Part shown: piece by piece, positions 43,000-54,699 of the stretch
Position numbering within the stretch: the first letter of the stretch is position 1
How the letters are laid out: each line of letters starts with the position of its first letter
Source: Molossus alvarezi
Taxonomy: Eukaryota; Chordata; Mammalia; Chiroptera; Molossidae
Assembly: GCA_037176705.1 (NCBI GenBank)
Contig: CM073893.1
Span: forward strand, 18,972,074 to 19,036,073
DNA length: 64,000 nucleotides
Reading direction: 5' to 3'
Translations under genes and position numbers: made by a program
The notes under the pieces: model-generated
The model's input: only the letters and a program-made list of their open reading frames with translations
What the model was told of the DNA's origin: nothing
Databases searched by the model: none

Positions 43000-44117
43000 A
43001 AACATGTCTTTGAAAGAACAGAACAAAATTCTAAGAACTAAATGAAATGGAGATAAACAATCTAACAAGATGCAGAGTTCAAAACATTGGTTTAAAAATG
43101 CTCAGTGAACTTAGTGAGGGCCTCAAGAGCACAAAAAAGACTAGTCAGAAATGAAGGAGGCACTAACTAAAAATAAAGAATAAGTTATTCTTTAGAGTAG
43201 TTTGTAGGTGAAGCCAAAAAGCAAACCATTGATGTGGAATATAAGGAAGTAAAAAACACCCGATTAGAACAGCAAAGAGAAAAATGAATAAAAAAACGAG
43301 GATAGCCCTGGCCAGTTTGGCTCAGCGGTTAGAGCGTCGGCCTGCGGTCTGGAGAGACCCGGGTTCGGTTCCCGCTAACGGCACATACTTCGGTTGCAGT
43401 TTGTCCCCGGCCCTGGTTGGTCGTGCGGGTGGCAGCCACTTGATGTGTCCCTTCACGTCGATGTTTCTCTCTCTCTCTCCCTTCCTCTCTCTCCCTCCCA
43501 CTCTATCTGTACAAAAAATGGAAAAATATCCTCGGGTGAGGATAAAAAAACAACAACAAAAAAAAAACGAGGATAGTGTAAGGAGCCTCTGAAACAACTC
43601 CAAGAGTACCAACATTTGCATCATGGAGGTACCAGAAGGAGAAGAGAAAGAGCAAAAAATTGAAAACCTATTTGAAAAAATAATGACAGAAAACTCCCTA
43701 ACTTGGTGAAGGAAACAGACATACAAGTCCAGAAACACAGAAAGTCCCAAATAAGATGAATCCCAAGAGGCCCACACCAAGATACATCATTATCAAAATG
43801 CCAAAGGTTAAAGACAAAGAGAGAATCCTAAAAGCAGCAGGAGAAAAGTAGTAGTTATCTACAGGGGAGCTCCCATAAGACTGTCAGCTGACTTCTCAAA
43901 AGAAACTTTGCAGGCCAGAAGGGAGTGGCAAGAAATATTCAAAGTGATGAAAAGCAAGAACAGTCAATCAAGATTATGCTATCCTGCAATCAATGGGCAT
44001 ATAAAGAGTTTCCCAGACAAGAAAAAGCTAAAGGAGTTCATCACCACCAAAGCAGTATTATATAAAATGTTGAAGGGTCTTCTTGAAGAAAAAGATCAAA
44101 TCTATGAACAATAAATT
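43000..44117 (+). pseudogene. HAL1 ORF1p-like protein, broken
   Basis: L1 ORF1p-type RNA-binding protein. The C-terminal domain is open at 43908-44117: QARREWQEIFKVMKSKN, SRLCYPAINGHIKSFPDKKK, VLYKMLKGLLEEKDQIYEQ. Upstream parts (coiled-coil region 43000-43290; RRM region 43600-43860 with IMEVPEGEEKEQKIENLFEK and the remains of RYIIIKMPK in shifted frames) contain stops, and a Ves at 43306-43561 divides the gene. No endonuclease or reverse-transcriptase frame follows. Confidence 0.85.
43306..43561 (+). repeat. Young Ves SINE inside HAL1 ORF1
   Basis: CpG-rich head (GCGGTTAGAGCGTCGGCCTG), complete body and 3' box ATCCTCGGGTGAGGATAAA. Perfect 15-bp TSDs AAAAAACGAGGATAG at 43291-43305 and 43562-43576. 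Confidence 0.96.
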
Positions 44118-44279
44118 GGCAATAAATACATATCTATCAACAATTGAATTGACAAACAAAATAAATAAGCAAAACAGAAACAGACTCATATATGCGGAAA
44201 ACTTTTTGTTGGTTGTCAGATGGGAGTAGTGTTGGGGGGATGGGTGAAAAAAGTGAGGGGATTAAGAAGTACAGATTGG

Positions 44280-44530
44280 GCCCTGGCCGGTTTGGCTCAG
44301 CGGTTAGAGCGTCGGCCTGCGGTCCGGAGAGACCTGGGTTCGGTTCCCGCTAAGGGCACGAACTTCGGTTGCAGTTTGTCCCCGGCCCTGGTTGGTCGTG
44401 CGGTGGCAGCCACTCGATGTGTCCCTTTCACATCGATGTTTCTCTCTATCTCTTCCTCTCTCTCCCTCCCACTCTATCTGTACAAAAAATGGAAAAATTT
44501 CCTCGGATGAGGATAAAAAAAAAAAAAAAA
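44280..44530 (+). repeat. Young Ves SINE inside HAL1 3'UTR
   Basis: One of the best-preserved copies, with CGGTTTGGCTCAGCGG head and full 3' box, then an A run. Perfect 16-bp TSDs AAGAAGTACAGATTGG at 44264-44279 and 44531-44546. Confidence 0.97.
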
Positions 44531-45288
44531 AAGAAGTACAGATTGGTTGTTAGACTGTACCTCAAAGGAAACGGGGAGGAGGGAAAAGATAAACCAAAGA
44601 ATGTATATGCTTATATGCATAACCAATAGACAAAAACAATAGTGTGGGAAAGGCAGGTGGGGGGTGGGAGTGGGGAGGAGCGGGTTAATAGGGGAAAAAG
44701 GAGGGACATCTGTAATACATTCAACAATAAGAACACATTTAAAAAATAAAAATAAGAATGTGTCCATAGAAACACAGCACAAGTTTACCACAAACATATG
44801 GACCAGAAAATAGGACCAGAAAATAATATCAAAACATTGTTCGAAATAATGAAAAACTGAAACAACCTGAACATCCATCAACAACAGATTATTTAAATAA
44901 ATTATTGTTAACGCATCCACTCAACAAAACACTATATGGCTTCTAAAACAGTTGCATGTCCTTGAATGAAATGACGAATTCAAAATATATTTTATATGAA
45001 AGTACTGATAAAATAGCATGTATAATTTAGCCCTACTTATTTATTATATAAAATCTTAGTCTGTGCACTGAAATTATCTGGAAAAATATTCCTAAACTTT
45101 CAACTGCCTTTATAGGAGGGAACAGGACTACGGAGGACGCTCACATTCTACTTTATTATTTATTCCTTTATTGTTTGGATATTTGCCAGTGAGAATGTAT
45201 TATTTTTGTAATCAATAAAATTTTTTGAAGAAAAAATGTCATGGTTCAGTATCTTAAGGCTCATGAGAAGTTGTAAAGAAACTGGTTT

Positions 45289-45528
45289 GTGTTTTTATCC
45301 TCACTGGAGGATATTTTTCTATTTATCTTTAGATAGAGTGGGAAGGAGGGAGGAAGAGAGAGAGAGAACCATCCATGTGAGAGAGACACATTGACTGGTT
45401 GCCTTCCACCGGACCCTGACCAGGGCCAGGGACAAACTGCAACCGAGGTACATGCCCTTGACCGGAACTGAATTCGACTCATTGGTCTGTGGGCTGATGC
45501 TCTAACTACTGAGCAAACTGGCCAGGGC
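45289..45528 (-). repeat. Ves SINE
   Basis: Reverse copy. Perfect TSDs AAGAAACTGGTTT at 45276-45288 and 45529-45541. The 3' box reads CCTCACTGGAGG. Confidence 0.94.
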
Positions 45529-45779
45529 AAGAAACTGGTTTATTTTCATTTAACCCAATATTTTTCATACTTACTTTACATGGAACACTTTGTTTCAGCA
45601 ACACCTATTGATATCCTGTGGGTCTAAGGTCATTGTTATTATTGTCAGTGAATTCCTTCTGCTTTGACGTAGTTGTGACGCTATTGGGCTCTCATCCTGG
45701 CCCTCTCCTTAGCTTCTAATCTTATTTGGGCTGGAAAACTAGTCCAGATTGCTTGCATATATTAAAAATAAACTTCTGA

Positions 45780-45992
45780 CCCTGGCTAGGTAGCTCGTTG
45801 GTTAGAGCGTTATCCCAATATGCCAAGGTTGTGGGTTCAATCTGCTGTCAAGGCATGTACAAGAATCAGCCAGTGAATGCATAGATAAGTGGAACAGCAA
45901 GTCCTTGTTTCTCTCTCTTTCTTTCCCCCTTTCTCTCTCTCTCTAAAAATCAATCAATCAAAATAAATAAATAAATAAATAAATAAACAAAC
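45780..45992 (+). repeat. Ves SINE (short-tail subfamily) with (AAAT)n tail
   Basis: Diverged head CCTGGCTAGGTAGCTCG, CT-rich middle, then AAAAATCAATCAATCAAAAT and an (AAAT)n tail. Short TSD AAACTTCT at the two ends. Confidence 0.85.
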
Positions 45993-47218
45993 AAACTTCT
46001 AAGAGATACTAGCAGGGAGTAAGGATGTATTTCTTTTGAGAACGTTACATGGGCTTAAGTGAATCTATTTTGTAAAATCTATTTTTGCTAGTCTATATTT
46101 CCTTCTTACTTCCTATTTCTTGCTTTTATTCTAGAGAAAAGTGGAAACAAATAATGCAGCTCTTACCTGGCCAATAAACCCAGTTTCACTCCAGTAACTC
46201 TGATGTACCCAAGACATAAGTCAACCAACATGATCCCCATAAGGCCTTGCCATTGATCCTTCCATAATTCCAATTTTCACAAAACAACACTTTCAAATAT
46301 AAATGATATTTTAACATGTGTGACTTTTCATCTCAGATTACTTAAATGAATGGATTTTTAAAATGCATAGTTACCCTTTCATCTATTCCTCTATCTTTCC
46401 CAGGCACATCTAGAGCTGTGAAGTGAGAGAATAAAATATTTTGTGGGTGATGACTTAAAGTTCTGTGCTTCTTTTTCATCTAGCCTAAATTTTCCGTCAA
46501 AGGATCAAAAACAAGCTTCAGAAAAAAGAAGAAACACACTATTTTTAAGGTATTAAATAGTTCTTTGCTGGTTTGCAGGATGAAGTCTATCTAACCACTG
46601 TTATATTTGTATAAAGAAAATTTCTTCAGATTTGGAGAACCTAGTTGCTACCAGGTTGGGGTGCTATATTTGCTGTTTCTGAGGAGGAGTGCATATTTTA
46701 GGGCCCTAAACATTGCACTGTCTATGATTTAAGAGTTTCAGATGACAGGAAGAAAAAGAAATAGTTATTTTCTTTTCTAGCAGGTATGCCTAGAAATGCC
46801 AACTACTTCTTCTGAAGTATATATAGCACTTGTTAAGGAGAAAATGAGTCACTTCCAGCTTGTGTGGGAGCTGTGACACCGTAGTAACACAGCTTACTTA
46901 GTTTATGTAGCTTGAAAGCCACGTCCTCTGAGTTTTTGAACTACCACTGAATTAGCAAAGTGAAAGAGTAAACTATTAAGAGGGCTCATTCCTCAATGGA
47001 GTTGAAGATTGTCATCAAAGTAAATAGTATACATGTTTAATAATAAATATGTGTAATTGTTATTGTGCTGAAAGATAATTAGGTGTACACAGTGCTCAGT
47101 CCTTTATGAGTCTGTTTTGTCACGACCAAAATATGTGCTTCTCCAATTCTGGTGGGTGTCAGATCCTTTCACCCCTGTCAAAGAGAACCAGAGATGGACA
47201 CAAGTTAAAGAAGTGAAG
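45993..47218. other. Unassigned sequence, no gene seen
   Basis: AT-rich with no open frame above about 60 codons that suggests a protein. No repeat named. Confidence 0.45.
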
Positions 47219-50205
47219 ATAATTTTTATTTATTTCTTTAATTATTAACTAATTTTTGTTACAGATGTTTCTCCTTTTCCTCCACTGATTCCCTCTTCCC
47301 CCTCCCTCCTCTCCGTGTACCCAGCTTCGTTGTACATGTTCACTGTTCATACATACATGCTTTTGTGGTTTGTCTCTCCCCCCCAGCCCCTCTTCTGGGG
47401 ATTGTCAGTCTGTACTCCAATTCCAAATCTCTGGGACTACCCCATTCCTCAGACTGTTATGTTCATTATATTCCACAAATATCATGTGATATTTGTCTTT
47501 CTATGCTTGGCTTGTTTTGCTTAGGATAATATTCTCCAGGTCCCCCCATGTTGTCTCAAAGGATAAGAGATCATTCTTTCTTACAGCTGCATAGTACTCC
47601 ACTGTGTATATATATGTACCAGTGCCATTCGTCTACTGAGGGAGATTTGGGCTGTTTCCAGATCTTAGCTATTATAAATAGTGCTGCTATGAACACGGGG
47701 GTACATATATTCTTTCTGATTGGTGTTTCAGGCTTCTTAGGGTATATTCCTAGAAGTGGGATCACTGGGTCAAATGAAAGTTCAATTTTTAATTTTTTGA
47801 GGTAACACCATATTGTTTTTCATAGTGGCTGCACCAGTCTGCATTCCCACCAGCAGTGTGCTAGAGTCCCCTTTTCTCCACACCCTCGCCAACACTTGTT
47901 GTGTGATGATTTGTTGATGGCGGCCATTCTGACAGGTGTGAGGTGATACCTCATTGTTGTTTTAATTTGCATCTCTCTGATGATTAGTGACGTTGAACAT
48001 TTCTTCGTATGTCTCTTGGTCATTTGTATGTCCTGTTTGAAGAGGTGTCTATTCAGCTCCTCTGCCATTTTTTAATTGGGTTCTTTGTCTTCCTTTTGTT
48101 GAGTTGTATGAACACTCTGTATATATTGGAAATTAACCCCTTCTCTGATATATCATTGGCAAATGTGCTCTCCCACAGAGTGGGTTGCCTTTCCATTTTG
48201 GTGGTTGTTTCTTTTGCTGTGCAAAAGCTTTTTAGTTTGATGTAGTCTCATGTGTTCATTTTCTTCTTTGTTTCTGTTGCCTTAGGTGTTGTATCAGTGA
48301 AAATTCTGCTGCGTATGATGTCTGAAATTTTGTTGCTTACATTTTCTTCTAGGATTTTTATGTATTCATGAGTCACATTTAAGTGTTTTATCCATTTTGA
48401 GTTTATTATTGTGTATGGTGTAAGTTGATGGCCTAGTTTCATTTTTTTGCATGTAGCTGTCCAATTTTCCCAACACCATTTATTAAAAAGGCTATCTTTA
48501 CTCCACTGTATGCTCTTGCCACCTTTGTCAAATATTACTTGAGCATATTGTCTGGGGTCCATTTCTGGGTTCTCTGTTCTGTTCCATTGATCTATGTGCC
48601 TGTTCTTGTGCCAGTACAGGGCTGTTTTGATTACAGTGGCTTTGTAGTATAACATGAAATCTGGTAATGTGATCCCTCCAACTTTGTTCTTCTTTTTCAA
48701 GATTGCTGTGGTTATTTGGGGTCTTTTTTGGTTCCATATGAACTTTTGAAGTATTTGTTTTAGTTCTGTGAAGTGTGTTGTTGGTATTTTGATGGGGATT
48801 GCATTGAATCTATAGATTGCTTTGGGTAGTATGGACGTTTTAATGATGTTAATTCTTCCAATCCATGAACAGGGTATGTGCTTCCACTTTTTTATATCTT
48901 CCTCTATTTCTTTTTTCAATGACCTGTAGTTTTCTGCGAATAGGTCCTTTATTTCTTTGGTTAAGTTTATTCCTAGGTATCTCAATTTTTTTTTTGCTGC
49001 GATAGTAAATGGAATTTTGTTTTAGTTTCTCTTTCTGTGAGTTCATCATTGGTGTATAAGAATGCCATCGATTCCTTGACATTAATTTTGTATGCTACTA
49101 CTTTGCCAAATTCATTTATTAATTCTAGTAAATTTTTGATGTAGTATTTAAGGTTTTCTATGTATAATATGTCATCTGTGAATAATGACAGTTTCACTTC
49201 CTCCTTTCCAATTTGGATCCCTTTTATTTTTCTTCCTGTCTGATTGCTGTGGCTAAGACTTCCAGTACTATGTTAAATAAGAGTGGCAAAAGTGGGCATC
49301 CTTGTCTTGTTCCTGTTCTTAAGGGAAATGCTTTTAATTTTTGCCCACTGAGTATGATGTTGGCTGTAGGTCTTTCATATAGGGCCTTTATTATGTCTAG
49401 ATATGATCCCTCTATTCCCAGATTGCTGAGTGTTATTATCAGAAATGGGTGCTGGATTTTGTCAAATGCTTTTTCAGGTCTATTGATATGATCATATGAT
49501 TTTTCTCTTTCATTTTATTTATGTGGTGTATCACATTTATTGATTTGCAAATACTGTACCAGCCTTGCATCCCTGGGATGAATTCCACTTGGTCATGGTG
49601 AATAATGTTTTTGATGTATTGCTGGATTCAATTTGCTAGTATATTGTTCAGGATTTTGGCATCTATGTTCATCAGGGAAATTGGCCTGTTGTTTGTTTCT
49701 TTGTAATGTCTTTTTCTGGTTTTGGAATTAGAATTATGCTTCTCATAAAATAAGTTTGGAAGTCCTCCTTCTTCTTAAATTTTTTGAAATAGTTTGATGA
49801 GAATGGGTATTAGTTCTTCTTTGAATGTTCGGTAAAATTCCCCCATGAAGCTGTCTCGACCTGGGCTTTTGTTTGCTGGGAGAGTCTTGATTACATCTTC
49901 AATTTCTTTTGTTGTTATTGGTCTGTTCAAGTTTTCTATTTCTTCCCAGTTCTATTTTGGGAGACTATGTGTTTCTAGAAATTTGTCCATTTTGTATAGA
50001 TCGTCAAATTTGTTGCCGTATAATTGTTCATAATATTTGTTAACAATCCTTTGTATTTCTGTGGTGTCAGTGACTATATCTTCTCTTTCATTTCTGATTT
50101 TGTGTATTTGGATCCTCTCTTTCTTTGTTTCTTGGTGAGTCTAGCTAAGGGTTCATCAATCTTGTTTTTCTTTCAAAGAACCAGGTCTTTGTTTCATTGA
50201 TCCTT

Positions 50206-50228
50206 TGAATATATATATATATATATAT
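50206..50228. repeat. (AT)n microsatellite within L1-B ORF2
   Basis: About eleven AT units followed by a T run, replacing coding sequence that in L1-C reads as ORF2. Confidence 0.95.
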
Positions 50229-50339
50229 TTTTTTTGGTCTCCATGTCATTTATTTCTGCTCCGATCTTTACTTTTTCCTTTCTTCTACTTGCTCTGGGGC
50301 TTTTTTCTTGTTTTTTTTTTTTTTTTCTAGTTCTTCTTT

Positions 50340-50398
50340 GATATCATCCAGAAGATTTTTAATATATGTTGGTGACCCTATATTGGGTGCATATATGA
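50340..50398 (-). repeat. Ectopic copy of an ORF2 endonuclease segment
   Basis: TTTTTAATATATGTTGGTG plus CCTATATTGGGTGCATATATG repeats, in the same orientation, the sequence normally found only about 600 bp to the right (50970-51015 in this element). It replaces roughly TAAGTTGT of the usual CTAGTTCTTTAAGTTGTGAGG junction. Confidence 0.85.
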
Positions 50399-51393
50399 GG
50401 TTAGATAATCTATTAGAAATTTTTCTTGCTTCTTGAGGTAGACCTGTAGTGCTATGAACTTCCCTCTCAGAAATGCTTTCACTGCATCCCATAGGTTTTG
50501 TGTTGTTGTGTGTTCATTTTCATTGGATTTCAGGAAGTGTTTAATTTCTTCCTTGATCTCCTTGGTGACCCATTTGTTGTTTAATAACATGCTATTTAGC
50601 CTCCATGTGTTCAAATGTCTTTGCATGTTCTTATTGCAATTGATTTCTAGTTTCATGCCATTGTTATCTGAGAAGATACTTGATATGATTTCAATCTTCT
50701 TGAACTTGTAGAGATTTAGTTGGTGTCCTAACATGTGGTCTATCTTTGAGAATGTCCTATGTGCACTTGAGAAGAATGTGAATTCTGTAGTTTTGGGATG
50801 TAACTCTCTGTAGATATCTATTAAATCCATTTGGTTTAGTGCTTCATTTAGAGTCTCTGTTTTCTTGCAGATTTTTTGTCTGGAGGATCTATCCAGTGAT
50901 GTCAGCAGAGTGTTGAAGTCCCTTGCTATGATTGTATTGCTATCAGTTTCTCCTTTGAAGTCTTCCAAAAGAATTTTAATATATTTTGGTGCTCCTATAT
51001 TGGGTGCATATATGTTTATCAAGGTTATATCATCTTGTTGGACAGATCCTTTCAATATTGTGTAGTGGCCTTCTTTGTCTCTACTTATGTCCTTTTTTTG
51101 AAATCTACTTGATCAGATATGAGTATTGCTACCCCAGCTTTTTTTTTTCCTTTCCGTTTGCTTGGAAGATTTTTTTCCATCCCTTCACTTTCAACCTATG
51201 TGAGTCTTTTGTTGTGCGGTGGGTCTCTTGTAAACAACATATAGATGAGTCATGCTTTCTTATCCAATCAGCTACTCTGTGTCTTTTTATGGGAGCATTC
51301 AGTCCATTTACATTTAAGGTGATTATTGATAATATGATTTATTGCCATTTTTGTTTAGTGTGCTTATATTTTTATTCCTATTTCCTCTACTAA

Positions 51394-52575
51394 TTACCGC
51401 AGTCCTTTAAACATTTTTAGCAGTGCTGGTTTGGTGCTAATGTATTCCCTTAACCTTTTTTTGTCTGGGAAGCTCTTTATTTGAGCTTCTATTTTGTTTT
51501 ATTTATTTATTTATTTTTATCCTCACCCGAGGACATTTTTCCATTTTTTGTTCAGGTAGAGTGGGAGGGAGAGAGAGGAACAGAGAGAGAGAGAGAGAAA
51601 CATCGATGTGAAAGGAACACATCGAGTGGCTGCCACCCGCACAACCAACCAGGGCTGGGGACAAACTGCAACCGAGGTACGCGCCCTTAGCGGGAACCGA
51701 ACCCGGGTCTCTCAGGACCGCAGGCCAACGCTCTAACCGCTGAACCAAACCGGCCAGGGCTGAGCTTCTATTTTGAATGATAGTCTTGCTGGGTAGAGTA
51801 GTCTTGGATTCAGATCCTTGTTTTTTATGTCCTTGATTACTTCCTGCCATTCCCTTCTGGCCTGTAGTGTTTCTTGTGAGAAGTCAGCTGAGAGCCTTAT
51901 GGGGTTTCCTTTGTAGGTAACCTGTTGCTTATCTCTTGCTGCTTTTAGGATTCTCTCTTTGTCTTTAATTTTTGGCATTTTAATGACTATGTGTCTTGGT
52001 GCGGGCCTTTTTGAGTGCTTCTTACTTGGGGCTCTCTGTGGTTCTTGAACTTGAATGCCTTCTTTCTTCACCAAATTAAGGAAGTTTTCTGTCAGTATTT
52101 CTTCAAATATATTTTCTATCCCTTGCCCATTTTCTTCCTCTTTGGGAGCTCTTATGATGCAAATGTTAGTATGTTTCTAGTTGTCTCACAGTTCTCTTAA
52201 GCTCTCTTCCTGTTTTTTAATTGTTTTTCCCTTTTGGTTTTCTGATTGGTTGATTTTTTTCTACCCTGTCTTCTAATTCACTGATCTGGTCCTCAGCTTC
52301 CTCTATTCGGCTGTTTAGACCTTCCAATGTGTTCTTTATTTCTGATATGTCATTCGTCATTTCTTCTTTGTGGTTTTTAATTTCCAACTGGTTGATTTTT
52401 AACATTTCTATGTCTTTACTCATGGTGCTCATGTCCTTACACATGCTGTTGAGCTTCCTCAAGATCATGGCTCTGAATTCTAGTTCTGTTGACTTGCTTA
52501 ACTGCACCTCATTTATCTCATCTTCAGTAGAGGTCTCTTGTTCTTTCATTTGGCTTTTGTTTCTGTGTTTCACCA
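51394..52575 (-). pseudogene. L1-B ORF1p, split by Ves
   Basis: Start at 52575 (MVKHRNKSQMKEQETS), stop at 51394. The N-terminal coiled-coil piece (52217-52588) has heptad-like KNTLEGLNSRIEEAEDQISE, and the RRM/C-terminal piece (51733-52074) has PRHIVIKMPKIKDKERIL. A frameshift lies near 52100-52220 and the C-terminal domain is cut by the SINE, which together with one TSD adds 279 bp. Confidence 0.92.
51497..51760 (-). repeat. Young Ves SINE inside L1-B ORF1
   Basis: CpG-rich reverse copy. Perfect 15-bp TSDs TGAGCTTCTATTTTG at 51482-51496 and 51761-51775 are ORF1 sequence. Confidence 0.97.
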
Positions 52576-53395
52576 TTTTGGCTATCACACTGGGCTTTGG
52601 ATCCTTCCAAATATTCCCTGTGGGTGTTGCTGTTCTGCGGTTTGTGGCTCCCTCTCCTGGGTTTAGATGAGCTAGGGATGACCCACGTTAAACACCCCTG
52701 TCAAGTCTTACTTTCTTGGTTAGAGTTCCTGCCCAGGAAAGGTACTGTTATCCTGTAGGTTTTTGCCTTGAGGCTATCAGTAGTGGTTACTTGAAAAGCC
52801 TTGGCTTCTCAAATGAATGAAAAACTTCCTCAGGTGTTCAGCATAAGGGAATTTCCCGAGGGTGGGGCAGATGCTGGTTGTTAATGGGCCTCAGTGCAGT
52901 ACAATGGCCCACCTGGGTGGGGTTGAATCTCTGAGGGAGGGGCTGCTGCCTCTCCCCAGAGCCCTGGGAAGGAGCAAGATGACTACAGTCCTGCATGGCC
53001 ACTACTCAGCAAAAGCTCTGAGCACCCTCCAAGTCCCGAGTGTCCCCTCACAGTTCCAGTCCAGTCTGCCCTCCCTCTGCTGGAGTCCAAGTTGAGTGGT
53101 TGTGGCTATTTTAGCGTCTGTCCTGGCTCTGCACTGTGGAGCCACTTGGGAGTTTAACCCGAGGGTGTTCACAACTAAGGCCGCTGCTGTCTGTGGGCTC
53201 CCAGCTCCCCTCTTGTGTCTCCACAAGCCTACCAGGATCAATCAGTGTCCCTGGTTATATGGTCCTCCAAACTGCTTTTCTGTTGCTTTTTCCCAGTGAT
53301 TTGTTTTTATTTTAGTTGTAATTCCAGTTTGGTCCTCGGAGATGGTCTGTGTAGCTTCCATTCACTCCGCCTCCATTTTGGAATCTTGGCAATTC
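52576..53395 (-). promoter_or_regulatory. L1-B 5'UTR / promoter
   Basis: GC-rich leader homologous to L1-C's. The 5' start AAAATGGAGGCGGAGTG resembles a YY1-type ATGG core but differs from the L1-A start. Confidence 0.65.
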
Positions 53396-53890
53396 TCTTT
53401 AATACTGTAGTTTATTATCCCACAGGACAATAATAGGAAGAAAATTAGAATTCTAGAGAATTTTAGTATTTTGGGGAAGAAGATGTGGCTTAAGACTCAA
53501 GTGAGGACATCAATTTGGTCAGTAATTCCTGAGGGGTTATGGATGGGTCACAGAAGTGCGGGGGGTTCTGAGAGAATATTCAGAATGTGTTTTTCTCTTC
53601 TGGGAGACAGAGCCAGGATTATTGGGCTCTTTGGTTATGTCATTATTGCCCAATGAGGAGGCTTCAACTTGCCTTGGAAACTACTACACTTCAGGGGCCC
53701 AGCTTTTCTGCTTTCTAAAGAACACCGAGGCTCAACCCTCATGCCCTTAACCTGTAGCTGCCCAGCTTCTTGCAGATTCCTTGATGCTTACCTTAAATCT
53801 TCAAGGCATGGATTATGTAAAAATTCTCTTAAGCTCCCATCATCCTTCTTCCTCTCCAATTTATTCCTTCTTCTCCAATAATCAAGGTAC
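53396..53890. other. Unassigned sequence, no gene seen
   Basis: Short overlapping plus-strand frames (53471-53881) have no domain. The sequence looks single copy. Confidence 0.4.
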
Positions 53891-53894
53891 ATCA

Positions 53895-54172
53895 TCATCA
53901 TCAACATTATCCTAATATTTCTTAAGTCCTTGCTGTACACATGGCAAGATATTAAGCACTTATAATGCATTATCTCATTTAGCTCTCACAGCCACCTTAA
54001 ATGGTGGATACTATTGTTATCATTCCCACTAGACTGGAGAGGGCCCCGAGGCTTGGAATAGTCAGCAACTTGTTCAAGGTTAATTGCTCAAAGCCAACTT
54101 GCTCAAGAGCTGGTAAGTGGCTTTAAACCCCAGCCTGTCTGATCCAAAGCCCAAGTTCTTAACCCACCATGT
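53895..54172 (-). repeat. MIR SINE, nearly complete
   Basis: Minus-strand MIR in full order: TAATGCATTATCTCATTTAG, CTCACAGCCACCTTAAATGG, CAACTTGTTCAAGGTTAATTG, AGAGCTGGTAAGTGGCTTTA, CCAGCCTGTCTGATCCAAAG. Confidence 0.85.
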
Positions 54173-54339
54173 TGTTACTGTCAAAATAATTAGTCTAGAG
54201 TTATGGAGTTTAAGGCAAGGACTAGAAGGGAGAAGGTGTGTGATAAGTTTGAAGTCCTTTCTTAGCACTACATCATTGGCTGCTTCCTCATAAGACAGTG
54301 TGACCACACTTGAAATCTAGAGCACCTTTCCTCCATGAA

Positions 54340-54505
54340 TCTCCAGTATGGCATCCATCATTTAGTTTTCTAGCTTCAGTTTGTTTCTGTCTCTGTTGAT
54401 AGTCTTGAACTCCTTGAGGGAAAGACCTCTCTATTTTTTACATCCTCTACTATCTAGTAGAGGATCTGGCATCTAGTAGTACTCAATAAAATTTTGTTGT
54501 AAGAA
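54340..54505 (+). repeat. L2 LINE 3' end
   Basis: GAACTCCTTGAGGGAAAGAC, TCTGGCATCTAGTAGTACTC and AATAAAATTTTGTTG match the L2 terminal region. A CTACTATCTAGTAG palindrome-like stretch is part of it. Confidence 0.72.
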
Positions 54506-54524
54506 GGCAGTATGTGAGTTCACA

Positions 54525-54650
54525 ATGTTGCAATCAGAGCATCTGGCTTTGACATTCAATCATGCTGTTTACAGGCTTCGTGATATTGGGCAAGGCATTT
54601 AATCCATCTGAGAGTCTGTGCCCCATTTCTGGAATATGAGTGATTTTTTT
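54525..54650 (+). repeat. MIR SINE remnant
   Basis: TCTGGCTTTGACATTCAATC, GATATTGGGCAAGGCATTTA and TCTGAGAGTCTGTGCCCCAT follow MIR order. Confidence 0.65.
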
Positions 54651-54699
54651 CTTTATAGCATTAGGAGATGACCACATGCATGTGAAAAACCTTTGAAAG

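Larger units (their letters stand above)
41315..44753 (+). mobile_element. HAL1 (half-L1) retrotransposon with three Ves insertions
   Basis: Starts with an L1-like 5' end, TCGGTCAAGATGGTGGCATAGG (CAAGATGG core), has a 1.6-kb 5'UTR, one ORF1-like frame (about 43000-44117), and then passes straight into a G-rich 3'UTR and A-rich tail (ends about 44753) with no ORF2. That architecture defines HAL1, which must borrow reverse transcriptase from L1. TSDs AAGAATGTGTCTACAG (41299-41314) and AAGAATGTGTCCATAG (44754-44769) show a full-length insertion into an L1M. Without its Ves passengers it is about 2.7 kb. Confidence 0.87.
40780..45240 (+). repeat. L1M 3'UTR remnant, split by Ves and HAL1 insertions
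   Basis: Pieces at 40780-40933, 41186-41314 and 44770-45240 form one old L1 3'UTR: TCTCATTTTTTGAATATCAG, ACCATTTCTAAGAATGTGTC (as CCCATTTCTAAGAATGTGTC), ACAACCTGAACATCCATCAAC, GTGAGAATGTATTATTTTTG. The Ves at 40934-41185 and the HAL1 at 41315-44753 carry TSDs taken from it. Confidence 0.78.
47470..51348 (-). pseudogene. L1-B ORF2p, broken
   Basis: Starts at 51348 (MAINHI...). The endonuclease piece at 50378-51055 keeps RDFNTLL but has SDNNGM in place of SDHNGM, so the catalytic histidine is changed. The reverse-transcriptase active site reads FTDD instead of FADD near 49170-49190. A longer open piece, 48248-48985 (245 codons), covers RT C-terminal sequence through [20 protein letters not shown] and [20 protein letters not shown]-terminal fragments run down to about 47470, where a short deletion removes the usual end. 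Multiple frameshifts make it non-functional. Confidence 0.92.
47220..53395 (-). mobile_element. Near-full-length LINE-1 (L1-B), inactive
   Basis: The 3' end lies at the AT-rich TTTTTATTTATTTCTTTAAT near 47222. ORF2, ORF1 and an about 820-bp 5'UTR follow on the minus strand, ending at a 5' start GATTCCAAAATGGAGGCGGA (about 53390). A young Ves (51497-51760) disrupts ORF1. I could not find convincing TSDs. Compared with L1-A and L1-C it has an out-of-place internal copy of about 55 bp (see 50340-50398). Confidence 0.9.

Noticed and set aside
43322..43780. 152-codon minus-strand frame
   Set aside because: It is antisense to the HAL1 ORF1 region and a Ves SINE; the composition comes from the CT-rich repeat.
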